64,000 nucleotides of DNA from Raineya sp. GTDB taxonomy: Bacteria; Bacteroidota; Bacteroidia; Cytophagales; Thermonemataceae. Positions 9,931-18,082 of this stretch are shown here, piece by piece (the stretch's first letter is position 1; each line of letters starts with the position of its first letter). The stretch covers positions 434,001 to 498,000 of the forward strand of contig JALONN010000001.1 in assembly GCA_025454915.1 (NCBI GenBank), in the 5' to 3' direction. The translations under genes were made by a program, and so were the position numbers. The notes below the pieces were generated by a model that did not search any database, had not been told where the DNA came from, and saw nothing but the letters and a program-made list of their open reading frames with translations.

Positions 9931-11388
9931 TTATACATTATTTTCTAAATTGCTATTACGCTTTCCATATATAAAATATACTAAAACACCAATTACAAGC
10001 CAGCCAGTAGCTAACATTTGAGCAAGTTTATTGAGATTAATAATTAAAAATACATTTGTTAGAATACCTAGAACAGCAATAACAGGTAATGCAGGTACTT
10101 TGAAGCCACGCTCTAATTGTGGCTCACGCATACGAAGTAACCATACAGCACCACAAACCATAGCAAAAGCAAATAAAGTTCCAAAGCTTGTCATGTCACC
10201 TAATAAAGAGATAGGTGTAAAAGCTGCTACAATAGATACTACCAAACCTACTAAAATGGTACTCTTATACGGAGTTTTGAATTTTTCGTGAATTTCTTTG
10301 AAGAAATTAGGTAATAAACCATCTTTTGCCATACCCAAGAAGATACGAGTTTGTCCGAGCATCATTACCAGCATTACTGAAATAAGACCTGCTGTGGCTG
10401 CTGCTGTGATAATATACATAGCCCAAGGTTTACCAGCTTTGTCAAATGCAGCTGCTACTGGAGCTTTTAATGCATCACCTACAATATCCTTCTCATAATG
10501 CATCATACCTGTAAGTACCAAAGAAACAGCAATATACAATACTGTACAGATAAGGAGCGAAGCGATAATGGCAAATGGCATATCTTTTTTAGGATTGATA
10601 GCCTCACCAGCTTGTGTAGAAACGGCATCAAAACCAATATAAGCGAAGAAAATAGCGGCAGCACCTCCAAAAATACCTCCAATACCATAAGCAGAATGAG
10701 GTTTGCCATCTTCACCAATAATATCTTTTGCATCAGGAATGAAAGGTGTCCAGTTTTCAGGTTTTAAAGCAAACATTCCTACAAAAATCACAAACAATAC
10801 AGCAGCTACTTTCAAAACTACAATTAGGTTGTTAGCACTTGCAGCTTCTTTAATCCCTTTTACCAAAATAGAAGTAACAACCCAAACAATCAAGAATGCA
10901 GGTAAGTTCATTGAAAAGCCTTCACCTGTGTACGAAAATGGGTCATTGGTGAGCTGTGCAGGTAGCTTGATGCTAAACAAACCTAGTAATTTATTAAAAT
11001 ATCCAGACCAGCTTACAGCTACAGTCATAGCTCCCATACCATATTCCAAAATAAGTCCCCAACCAATCAACCATGCAAAAAGCTCGCCTACAGTTCCGTA
11101 TGCATAAGCATACGCAGAACCTTCAACAGGTAACATAGAAGCAAATTCAGCATAACAAAGTGCAGCGAAAATACAAGCTATACCAGCTACCACAAAAGAT
11201 AAAGCTAAGGCAGGACCAGCATGATAGTGAGCAGCTGTACCCGTAAGTACAAAGATACCACCACCAATAATAGCTCCAATACCAATAGCAGTTAAGCTCC
11301 ATTTGCCTAATACTCTATTGAGGTTACTTTTTTTCATATCAGCTTCAAAAGCACTGATAGGCTTTTTTCTCCAAATTGATTGAGACAT
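9931..11388 (-). CDS. APC-family amino-acid permease
   Basis: The product is 485 residues with about 12-14 membrane segments. The first helix has the APC substrate motif GIGAIIGGGIFVLTGT (about residues 37-52). It resembles cationic amino-acid transporter/YfnA-type members, which exchange or import amino acids by proton coupling. A hydrophilic loop (PENWTPFIPDAKDIIGEDGK, about 210-230) is family-typical. The gene is divergent from pth, with 219 bases between the starts. Substrate cannot be told from sequence. Confidence 0.93.
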   Translation of the reverse strand: MSQSIWRKKPISAFEADMKKSNLNRVLGKWSLTAIGIGAIIGGGIFVLTGTAAHYHAGPALALSFVVAGIACIFAALCYAEFASMLPVEGSAYAYAYGTVGELFAWLIGWGLILEYGMGAMTVAVSWSGYFNKLLGLFSIKLPAQLTNDPFSYTGEGFSMNLPAFLIVWVVTSILVKGIKEAASANNLIVVLKVAAVLFVIFVGMFALKPENWTPFIPDAKDIIGEDGKPHSAYGIGGIFGGAAAIFFAYIGFDAVSTQAGEAINPKKDMPFAIIASLLICTVLYIAVSLVLTGMMHYEKDIVGDALKAPVAAAFDKAGKPWAMYIITAAATAGLISVMLVMMLGQTRIFLGMAKDGLLPNFFKEIHEKFKTPYKSTILVGLVVSIVAAFTPISLLGDMTSFGTLFAFAMVCGAVWLLRMREPQLERGFKVPALPVIAVLGILTNVFLIINLNKLAQMLATGWLVIGVLVYFIYGKRNSNLENNV

Positions 11389-11607
11389 TACTACAAAATT
11401 TTATTATGAAAACTAAAACAATTGTACATAAAAATTGGGAGTCTCCTCCCTAATGAGGTTGCAATTTAATGAGTTTTGAAAAATTAATAGTATTTTTTGA
11501 AACTTTTTTTGGATTTTTTCATTCTTTTCAATTTTTTGAAAACAATACTTGTTATAAAAGCGGGAAAAATATAGCTTGCAACTTTTTAGATTTTGTAGTA
11601 AAAAACC

Positions 11608-12168
11608 ATGAAGTATTTAATTGTTGGTTTAGGCAATATTGGAACAGAATATGCCAATACAAGGCATAATATAGGGTTTATGGTAGTGGATGCTCTTGCC
11701 AAAACGAAAGAAGTTTCTTTTCAGACAGGACGTTTGGCTGATGTAGCAGACTTTAAACACAAAGGTAAACATATTTATCTGGTAAAACCTTCTACTTATA
11801 TGAATCTGAGTGGCAAGGCTGTTAATTATTGGATGCAGGAATTGAAAATACCTTTGGAACAAATTCTGGTAATTACAGATGATTTAGCTTTACCATTTGG
11901 AAAATTACGCTTAAGAGCAAAAGGCTCAGATGGAGGACATAATGGTTTGAAAAGCATTCAGGCAACTGTTAACAGCCAAGATTATGCTCGTTTGCGTATG
12001 GGTGTTGGTAGCGATTTTCCCAAAGGGGCTCAGGCTGATTATGTTTTAAGCCCGTTTAATGAGGAAGAACAAAAAGATTTAGAAAAAATACTGGAAACTG
12101 CTTCTAATGCTGTGCTTAGTTTTTGTTTAGAAGGTGTAAGCAATGCCATGAATAAATTTAATAAGTAG
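11608..12168 (+). CDS. pth: Peptidyl-tRNA hydrolase
   Basis: The product is 186 residues, full length. It opens MKYLIVGLGNIGTEYANTRHNIGF, with catalytic His of the NTRHN motif. VKPSTYMNLSG and LRLRAKGSDGGHNGLKS are also family signatures. It recycles tRNA from peptidyl-tRNA that has dropped off ribosomes. A 76-base gap with no terminator separates it from gldA, so the two may be cotranscribed. Confidence 0.97.
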   Translation: MKYLIVGLGNIGTEYANTRHNIGFMVVDALAKTKEVSFQTGRLADVADFKHKGKHIYLVKPSTYMNLSGKAVNYWMQELKIPLEQILVITDDLALPFGKLRLRAKGSDGGHNGLKSIQATVNSQDYARLRMGVGSDFPKGAQADYVLSPFNEEEQKDLEKILETASNAVLSFCLEGVSNAMNKFNK

Positions 12169-12244
12169 AGAAATGAAATAAGAAACAGGAAATGAGAGAA
12201 ATCAATATACATTTATTAATTCATTCATCACTCATCATTCAACT

Positions 12245-13162
12245 ATGATAAGCGTAAAAAATCTTACAAAAATATATAATCAGCAAAAAGCAGTCAATAA
12301 CATTAGTTTTGAAGCTGAAACAGGAAAGATTGTAGGCTTTTTAGGACCTAACGGAGCAGGGAAATCTACAACCATGAAAATTGCAACAGGATATATTGCT
12401 GCAACCTCTGGTACTATAGAAGTTGCTGGTTTTGATGTAAATACACATGTCAAAGAAGCTCAAAAATGTATCGGGTATTTACCTGAACATAATCCGCTGT
12501 ATTTAGATATGTATGTGAAGGAATATTTAGGATTTATAGGTAAAATTCATAAAATAAATCAAAAATTAGATGCAAGAATAGCAGAAGTAATAGAAATGTG
12601 TGGTTTGGGGCGTGAGCAACATAAAAAAATAGGAATGCTGTCTAAAGGTTACAGACAAAGAGTCGGATTGGCACAAGCCCTTATCCATAACCCTCCAGTT
12701 TTAATCTTAGATGAGCCTACCACTGGACTTGACCCCAATCAAATTGTCGAAATCAGGCAATTGATTAAGCAAGTATCTGAAAATAAAACAATTATACTTT
12801 CTACGCATATTATGCAGGAAGTACAGGCTATTTGTGATAAAGTAGTGATTATTCATTTGGGAAAAATCGTAGCTGATGCACCCGTAGAAGAAATTAAAAC
12901 TTTAGCCCAAAAGGAGCGTATCTTAAGGGTTGAATTTGCAGAAAATATAAGTACTGACATCTTAAATCAGAAAATAGAAGGAATAAAGAGTTTAAAATCG
13001 TTAAGCCCTACAGTTTGGGAAATAAGAACCTCACAAGATAATGATATTCGAGCAGAAATTTTTAAATTAGCAACGCAGGAAAACTGGACGATACTAGAAA
13101 TAAAACAAGAAGAAAAAAACTTAGAAAATGTATTCAGAGAACTCACAGGAACCACTCTTTAA
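12245..13162 (+). CDS. gldA: Gliding-motility ABC transporter ATPase GldA
   Basis: The product is 305 residues. Walker A is GPNGAGKST, signature LSKGYRQRVGLAQALIH and Walker B VLILDEPTTGLDP. The sequence around YLPEHNPLYLDMYVKEYL and the extra C-terminal domain of about 90 residues match the GldA type, the ATPase of the GldAFG exporter needed for gliding in Flavobacterium. The gldF and gldG partners are not adjacent. Its 3' end overlaps the next gene by 35 bases in another frame. Confidence 0.88.
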   Translation: MISVKNLTKIYNQQKAVNNISFEAETGKIVGFLGPNGAGKSTTMKIATGYIAATSGTIEVAGFDVNTHVKEAQKCIGYLPEHNPLYLDMYVKEYLGFIGKIHKINQKLDARIAEVIEMCGLGREQHKKIGMLSKGYRQRVGLAQALIHNPPVLILDEPTTGLDPNQIVEIRQLIKQVSENKTIILSTHIMQEVQAICDKVVIIHLGKIVADAPVEEIKTLAQKERILRVEFAENISTDILNQKIEGIKSLKSLSPTVWEIRTSQDNDIRAEIFKLATQENWTILEIKQEEKNLENVFRELTGTTL

Positions 13163-13997
13163 ACAAGAACTACAAATAGTTTCTACACACCACCATAAAT
13201 CTATTGGTATGGATATTCGTCTGGTTTTAGATGATGAAACCAAACCTCTTGTTATTTTTGTACATGGATTTAAAGGTTTTAAAGACTGGGGGCATTTTAA
13301 CTTGATAGCTGACGAGTTTGCTCGTAACGGATTTATTTTTGCCAAAATAAACCTTTCACACAATGGCACTTCACCTACAGATAAACGTAACTTCGTAGAT
13401 TTAGAGGCTTTTGGGCATCAGACTTTTACAAAAGATTTACATGATATAGAAGATGCCATTAACTATTTCTTCTCTGGAGATTATTTATTTAAAGCAAATA
13501 CAAATCTGCAAGAATTGTATCTGATAGGACATAGTAGAGGAGGCGGACTCGTAATTCTGAAAGCACTGGAAGATAACCGTGTAAAGAAAGTTGCTACTTG
13601 GGCTTCTATCTCAGATAGTAAATTTTTGTTTAACCAAGAGCGTATAGAAGAAATAGAAAAAGATGGTGTAATTTATATAGAAAATGCTCGTACCAAACAA
13701 CAAATGCCTATTTATAGAGAAGTCTATGAAGATTTACTCAAACACTCTCAAAAATTTGATTTAGAACACCGAATACCTCAATTACAAGTTCCTTTATTGC
13801 TGATACATGGAAAAAATGATACTTCCGTTCTCCCTAAAAGCTCAGAAAACTTAAAAGACTGGTCTAAAAATTCTACGCTCATTCTTTTAGAAGATGCAGA
13901 CCATACGTTTGGAGGGAAAGAACCCTATACAGACGAATTGTTGCCTGTACATACAGATGAGTTGGTAGATGAGACCATAGCTTTTTTCAAAGGCTAG
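13128..13997 (+). CDS. Alpha/beta hydrolase
   Basis: The product is 289 residues of the alpha/beta-hydrolase fold. The oxyanion-side motif VIFVHGFKGFKDWG is near residue 45, the nucleophile elbow GHSRGGG near 138, an acid probably in LLIHGKNDTSV (about 225-235) and the catalytic His in EDADHTFGG (about 260). No signal peptide. The chosen start overlaps gldA by 35 bases; a later Met at residue 28 would leave the fold intact and remove the overlap. Probably an esterase or peptidase; substrate unknown. A strong terminator follows. Confidence 0.85.
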   Translation: MYSENSQEPLFKQELQIVSTHHHKSIGMDIRLVLDDETKPLVIFVHGFKGFKDWGHFNLIADEFARNGFIFAKINLSHNGTSPTDKRNFVDLEAFGHQTFTKDLHDIEDAINYFFSGDYLFKANTNLQELYLIGHSRGGGLVILKALEDNRVKKVATWASISDSKFLFNQERIEEIEKDGVIYIENARTKQQMPIYREVYEDLLKHSQKFDLEHRIPQLQVPLLLIHGKNDTSVLPKSSENLKDWSKNSTLILLEDADHTFGGKEPYTDELLPVHTDELVDETIAFFKG

Positions 13998-14020
13998 TAT
14001 AAAAATATAGAAATATAAAG

Positions 14021-14054
14021 AAAAACGCTGTTATAATCAGATAACAGCGTTTTT
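14021..14054 (+). terminator. Rho-independent terminator after the hydrolase
   Basis: Perfect 14-bp stem AAAAACGCTGTTAT/ATAACAGCGTTTTT with a 6-nt loop, ending in T5 and further T-rich sequence. Confidence 0.92.
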
Positions 14055-14389
14055 CTTTTGTTCTTCATAAATTTATTGCTAAAATAATATATCTTTGCTA
14101 AAATAATATAGCTAAAGCAAATAATATTTTAAATTATTAAATTTTAGCATAAAATAATTTCTTTATAATCGTGTTTTATCAAATTTTTATAAACCAATTA
14201 AAAATTTTACTGATTTTTATTGCATCATTTTATGATTTATATTATTAAAATAATTAAAAAAATACTTGTAATAATTTTATTTTAATGAATATATAAATTA
14301 CCAAAAATATATCTAAAATTATACTCTTCCAAGATAAAGTTTCAATTTTGGGGTATGCAAATTAAAATCAACTTAAAGTCATTCCCATT
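14055..14389 (+). promoter_or_regulatory. AT-rich leader of the porin/transporter operon
   Basis: These 335 bases contain no gene. Near the left end is a 16-base direct repeat (separate entry) and further AATAAT-rich sequence. The downstream gene starts a porin-MFS unit, so its promoter and any regulator sites should be here. Confidence 0.5.
14076..14110. repeat. Two direct repeats TTGCTAAAATAATATA
   Basis: Identical 16-base copies at 14076-14091 and 14095-14110, start-to-start 19 bases, followed by a diverged partial third (GCTAAAGCAAATAATATT). Nearly two helical turns apart, they could be tandem binding sites for a regulator of the downstream porin gene. Confidence 0.6.
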
Positions 14390-15811
14390 ATGAAAAAGCT
14401 ATTCCTCCTTCTTGCATGGCTGATTGCAATAGGTTTAAGCCCTAAAGCAAATGCTCAGGGTTCTGAGATGTATGGCAAAGGCATTCGTATTAACTTAGAT
14501 ACTTCTGGTAAACGATATATTCGTTTTATCACTTGGCATCAGGTATGGATGCGTTACATTGATAACAACCCTGGAACAACCGTAAACGGACTCCCTGAAG
14601 CAAGTACTTGGGATTTGGGTTTGCGTCGTTCACGTTTTTTATGGTATACTCAAATTTCACCCCGTTATTTGGTATTGGCTCATATTGGTATCAATAATCA
14701 GACTTTCGTAAACGGAGGTGGTTCAGGAACGAGTGGAGTGGGTGGTTATGGTGTTGGTAAAAAACCACAATTATTCTTACACGATTTTTGGAATGAGTAC
14801 CAAGTTGTAAAAGATAAGCTCTACTTGGGTACGGGTTTACACTACTGGAATGGTGTAAGTCGTATGGCAAGTGCAAGTACCTTAAATTTTTTAGCTTTGG
14901 ATGCTCCTATTTTCAACTGGCCTCTTATTGAAGAAACAGACCAATTTGCTCGTCAATTTGGGATTTATGCTAAAGGAAAATTGCCTATTGGTAAAAAAAG
15001 TCTTGATTATAGAATGTATCTGAATAAGCCATTTGCAACTCCAACCCCAGATGCTACTATTCAGGCTACCCCTGAAAGAGCTTTTGCCACCAATAACAAT
15101 ACAGGAGCAGTTGGAGGCTATTTTAGTTTTGAACTGGCTGAAAAAGAAAGCAATGTATTGCCATTTTTTGTAGGGACTTATGTGGGTACAAAAAAAGTCA
15201 TCAATATTGGGGCTGGATTCCACCTGCATCCCAAAGCAACCAAAAGCTGGAGTGCCACCGAAAGCCGTTTTGAGGGACATGATATGAAACTTTTTGGAGT
15301 AGATTTCTTTGCTGATGTTCCTTTAAATAAAGAAAAAGGGACAGCCTTTACAGGATATTTATTGTATCAGAATATGAATTTTGGAAAAAATTATATACGT
15401 TCCATCGGTATTATGAATGAGGGTTTACCAACACCTATAGGCTCTATTGGACAGGGTGGCGGAAATGCAGACTGGAGAATAGGAACTGGAAGTTTGATAT
15501 ATGGTGAAGTGGCATATTTATTACCTAAAAGCACTTTGGGAGACAAAGGGAAATTACAGGTATTTGCTACAGGAACCTATAAAAATTTAGAATATTTGGC
15601 TGACCCTGCCTTAACGTATGGGGCTGGTTTTAACTACTTTATTGATGGACATAATGCAAAAATATCTCTTAAATATCAGAGTAGAGCCATTTACGAAGGA
15701 ACATTTAATGCAGCAACAGGTGACAAACCTACTTTAAATGAAAATGCTGATTTTGTGGGTGGAAGAAAACGCTTAGGTGAAGTAATCGTCCAAACCATGA
15801 TTTATTTGTAA
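14390..15811 (+). CDS. Outer-membrane porin-like protein
   Basis: The product is 473 residues with a clear signal peptide (MKKLFLLLAWLIAIGLSPKA ending NAQG, about 1-23). The rest has many alternating hydrophobic/polar beta strands and aromatic residues, ending in a hydrophobic strand (VIVQTMIYL) typical of outer-membrane barrels. It sits 43 bases ahead of an MFS transporter gene, implying that it lets the MFS substrate across the outer membrane. No substrate motif is recognisable. Confidence 0.8.
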   Translation: MKKLFLLLAWLIAIGLSPKANAQGSEMYGKGIRINLDTSGKRYIRFITWHQVWMRYIDNNPGTTVNGLPEASTWDLGLRRSRFLWYTQISPRYLVLAHIGINNQTFVNGGGSGTSGVGGYGVGKKPQLFLHDFWNEYQVVKDKLYLGTGLHYWNGVSRMASASTLNFLALDAPIFNWPLIEETDQFARQFGIYAKGKLPIGKKSLDYRMYLNKPFATPTPDATIQATPERAFATNNNTGAVGGYFSFELAEKESNVLPFFVGTYVGTKKVINIGAGFHLHPKATKSWSATESRFEGHDMKLFGVDFFADVPLNKEKGTAFTGYLLYQNMNFGKNYIRSIGIMNEGLPTPIGSIGQGGGNADWRIGTGSLIYGEVAYLLPKSTLGDKGKLQVFATGTYKNLEYLADPALTYGAGFNYFIDGHNAKISLKYQSRAIYEGTFNAATGDKPTLNENADFVGGRKRLGEVIVQTMIYL

Positions 15812-15854
15812 AATAAAGCTCAAATATTAAAATCAACTTTTAAAATTATATTTT

Positions 15855-17435
15855 ATGGCATCTTCCTCACAAACTACACATACCCAAACAGATAAAAATA
15901 TCTGGGGTGTGATAACAGCCTCCTCCGTAGGAACGCTGATTGAGTGGTACGACTTCTATATTTTTGGAAGTTTGGCAGCAATGGGTATTATTGGAAAACA
16001 ATTTTTCCCTGGTGATAATCCTACAGCAGCATTTCTGAGCTCACTGGCTACTTTTGCAGCAGGTTTTATTGTTCGACCTTTCGGAGCTTTATTTTTTGGG
16101 CGTTTAGGTGATTTGATAGGACGTAAATATACATTTTTGGTTACGCTGTTACTGATGGGTGGGTCTACATTCTTCATTGGACTTATTCCAAGCTATGCTT
16201 CTTGGGGGGCTGCTGCACCAGCTTTGGTACTTTTATTGCGTTTGTTACAAGGCTTGGCTCTAGGAGGTGAATATGGAGGAGCTGCTACGTATGTAGCTGA
16301 ACATGCAGGTTCCAATAAAAGAGGCTATTTTACAGCTTATATTCAGACTACAGCTACTTTAGGACTATTAATGTCTATTGGTGTTATTATTCTGACACAA
16401 CTAGTTCTGAGAGATGACAAATCTGTAAACCCTAATGCAGCATTCGAAGAATGGGGATGGAGAATACCTTTCTTGGTGTCTATTTTCTTGATAGTGGTTT
16501 CAGTGATTATTCGTATGAAAATGCATGAATCACCTATGTTCAAGAAAGTAAAAGCAGAAGGCAAAACCTCTAAAAACCCATTAAAAGAAAGCTTTGCAAA
16601 TAAAGCAAACTTAAAAATGGTTTTACTTTCTTTGTTTGGTGCAACAGCAGGGCAAGGGGTAGTGTGGTACACTGGGCAATATTATGCTCTTTCTTTTATG
16701 AATAAAACATGTGGTATTGATTCTGCTCAAGCCAACGAAATCATCATGATTGCCATTGTATTTGTAACACCCTTCTTTTTAGTATTTGGAGCTTTGTCAG
16801 ACAGAATTGGTCGGAAGTATATCATGATGGCAGGCTTACTGGCTGCAATGCTTGCTTACAGACCAATATACCAAAAAATGTTTGATATCTCTGACTTAAA
16901 ACAGAAAGATGAATTGGTTGACCAAACAAAAACAACCACTCAGGCAGAATTGGTTAAAGGTAAAAAAGATTCCTTGGTTACAACCAAAATTACCAAAGCA
17001 TTTGAAGACGGAACAACTGCAACCCTTATTACCAAAGTAACCAAATTTGAAGATACTACTAAAAAGCCCAAAGAAGAAAAGTCAAAAGCTGTTAAATTGA
17101 GTGGTAATGATAAAATGATGATGACATTCTTAATTTTTATTCAAATATTCTTTGTTACAATGGTATATGGTCCGATAGCGGCTTTCTTAGTGGAGATTTT
17201 CCCGACCAAAATACGCTACACATCCATGTCATTACCTTATCATATTGGAAATGGTATTTTTGGAGGACTTACCCCTTATATTGTTACAAGAGTTATTGAG
17301 GCTACTAAAACCACAGAAAACCCTTCTGGAGATATTCTGGCTGGTTTATGGTATCCAATAGGAATTGCAGCCCTCACATTCATCATTGGGATGATTTATC
17401 TGCCAAGCCGTACAGATAAAGATGTCATGGATTAA
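15855..17435 (+). CDS. MFS transporter, metabolite:H+ symporter type
   Basis: The product is 526 residues. The MFS motif between TM2 and TM3 is FFGRLGDLIGRKY (residues about 76-88), repeated as GALSDRIGRKY in the second half. The opening GTLIEWYDFYIFGSLAA is typical of the proline/betaine, alpha-ketoglutarate and citrate symporter group. An unusual hydrophilic insert of about 80 residues (about 335-415, K/T/E-rich) interrupts the second half before the last helices. It is coexpressed with the upstream porin. Substrate probably a carboxylate or zwitterion; not determined. Confidence 0.9.
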   Translation: MASSSQTTHTQTDKNIWGVITASSVGTLIEWYDFYIFGSLAAMGIIGKQFFPGDNPTAAFLSSLATFAAGFIVRPFGALFFGRLGDLIGRKYTFLVTLLLMGGSTFFIGLIPSYASWGAAAPALVLLLRLLQGLALGGEYGGAATYVAEHAGSNKRGYFTAYIQTTATLGLLMSIGVIILTQLVLRDDKSVNPNAAFEEWGWRIPFLVSIFLIVVSVIIRMKMHESPMFKKVKAEGKTSKNPLKESFANKANLKMVLLSLFGATAGQGVVWYTGQYYALSFMNKTCGIDSAQANEIIMIAIVFVTPFFLVFGALSDRIGRKYIMMAGLLAAMLAYRPIYQKMFDISDLKQKDELVDQTKTTTQAELVKGKKDSLVTTKITKAFEDGTTATLITKVTKFEDTTKKPKEEKSKAVKLSGNDKMMMTFLIFIQIFFVTMVYGPIAAFLVEIFPTKIRYTSMSLPYHIGNGIFGGLTPYIVTRVIEATKTTENPSGDILAGLWYPIGIAALTFIIGMIYLPSRTDKDVMD

Positions 17436-17486
17436 TGTTTAAAAATCACTCATCACTACTTGTTTCACATTTTAAATAAAAAAATT

Positions 17487-17762
17487 ATGGATGCGATTAA
17501 AAAAATTCTTGGAGTAGTTTGGCTGGTACTAGCCCCAACACTAGTAATTTTAATGATAAGGCAGTTTATAATTGAAATTCCAGACCTTGAAAAAGCGATT
17601 GCTGATGGCAAGAAACCAGCCAGCGAAATGCAAAGTACCTATATATTTTGGATTATTACTATTACCATTTTTGTGCCTATTGCAACGGGTTTGGGTTTAT
17701 TTGGATATTATGCTCTCCAAAATGAGTATAAGCAGATTGCTACCTCCTCAGCTGAGTTATGA
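17487..17762 (+). CDS. Small two-span membrane protein, MFS neighbour
   Basis: The product is 91 residues from the ATG giving MDAIKKILGVVWLVL; an ATG 27 bases upstream would add nine residues without better support. Two membrane helices (about 5-25 and 48-75) flank a polar loop. It resembles small proteins that commonly accompany MFS transporters in Bacteroidota (I believe the DUF6814 type, from memory). It may be an accessory subunit; role unknown. Confidence 0.7.
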   Translation: MDAIKKILGVVWLVLAPTLVILMIRQFIIEIPDLEKAIADGKKPASEMQSTYIFWIITITIFVPIATGLGLFGYYALQNEYKQIATSSAEL

Positions 17763-17770
17763 TAAATTTT

Positions 17771-17792
17771 GCAGAGGCAAATTGCCTCTGCA
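17771..17792. repeat. Inverted repeat GCAGAGGCAA/TTGCCTCTGC
   Basis: Perfect 10-bp arms almost without a loop, 9 bases after the small membrane protein gene. No T-run follows, so it is more likely an mRNA 3'-end stabiliser or protein site than a terminator by itself. Confidence 0.6.
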
Positions 17793-17816
17793 AGAAATGT
17801 TGTGTTTTAAGAAAGT

Positions 17817-17845
17817 AAAGCGATATTTTTATAGAATATCGCTTT
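17817..17845 (+). terminator. Terminator-like hairpin AAAGCGATATT/AATATCGCTTT
   Basis: 11-bp perfect stem with a 7-nt loop, followed only by a short T-containing run (CTTGAAAA). It probably separates the porin-MFS unit from the following unit. Confidence 0.65.
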
Positions 17846-17876
17846 CTTGAAAATCTGAACAAAAAAATCTAATATT

Positions 17877-18077
17877 ATGAAAAATCCACAAAAAATAACG
17901 CCCAGAATTGTACTTGTATTTGTAGTGGCTATGCTTTTGTTTAATTTCCCAATATTAGGAATATTTAATGAAGTAAATTTTTTAATGGGTTTACCTAGTA
18001 TTTTGGTATATATTTTTATTGTTTGGGCGTTGGTAATAGGTGCTTTGTTTGTTATTTTCAATAAAAAAGAATCTTAA
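17877..18077 (+). CDS. Small two-span membrane protein preceding the symporter-kinase
   Basis: The product is 66 residues with two hydrophobic helices (about 11-30 and 40-60) and a KKES tail. It ends five bases before the symporter-histidine kinase gene. Small two-helix proteins of this kind (DUF3311-like in appearance) often precede sodium:solute symporters and may be needed for their assembly. The function is inferred from position. Confidence 0.75.
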   Translation: MKNPQKITPRIVLVFVVAMLLFNFPILGIFNEVNFLMGLPSILVYIFIVWALVIGALFVIFNKKES

Positions 18078-18082
18078 TAACC

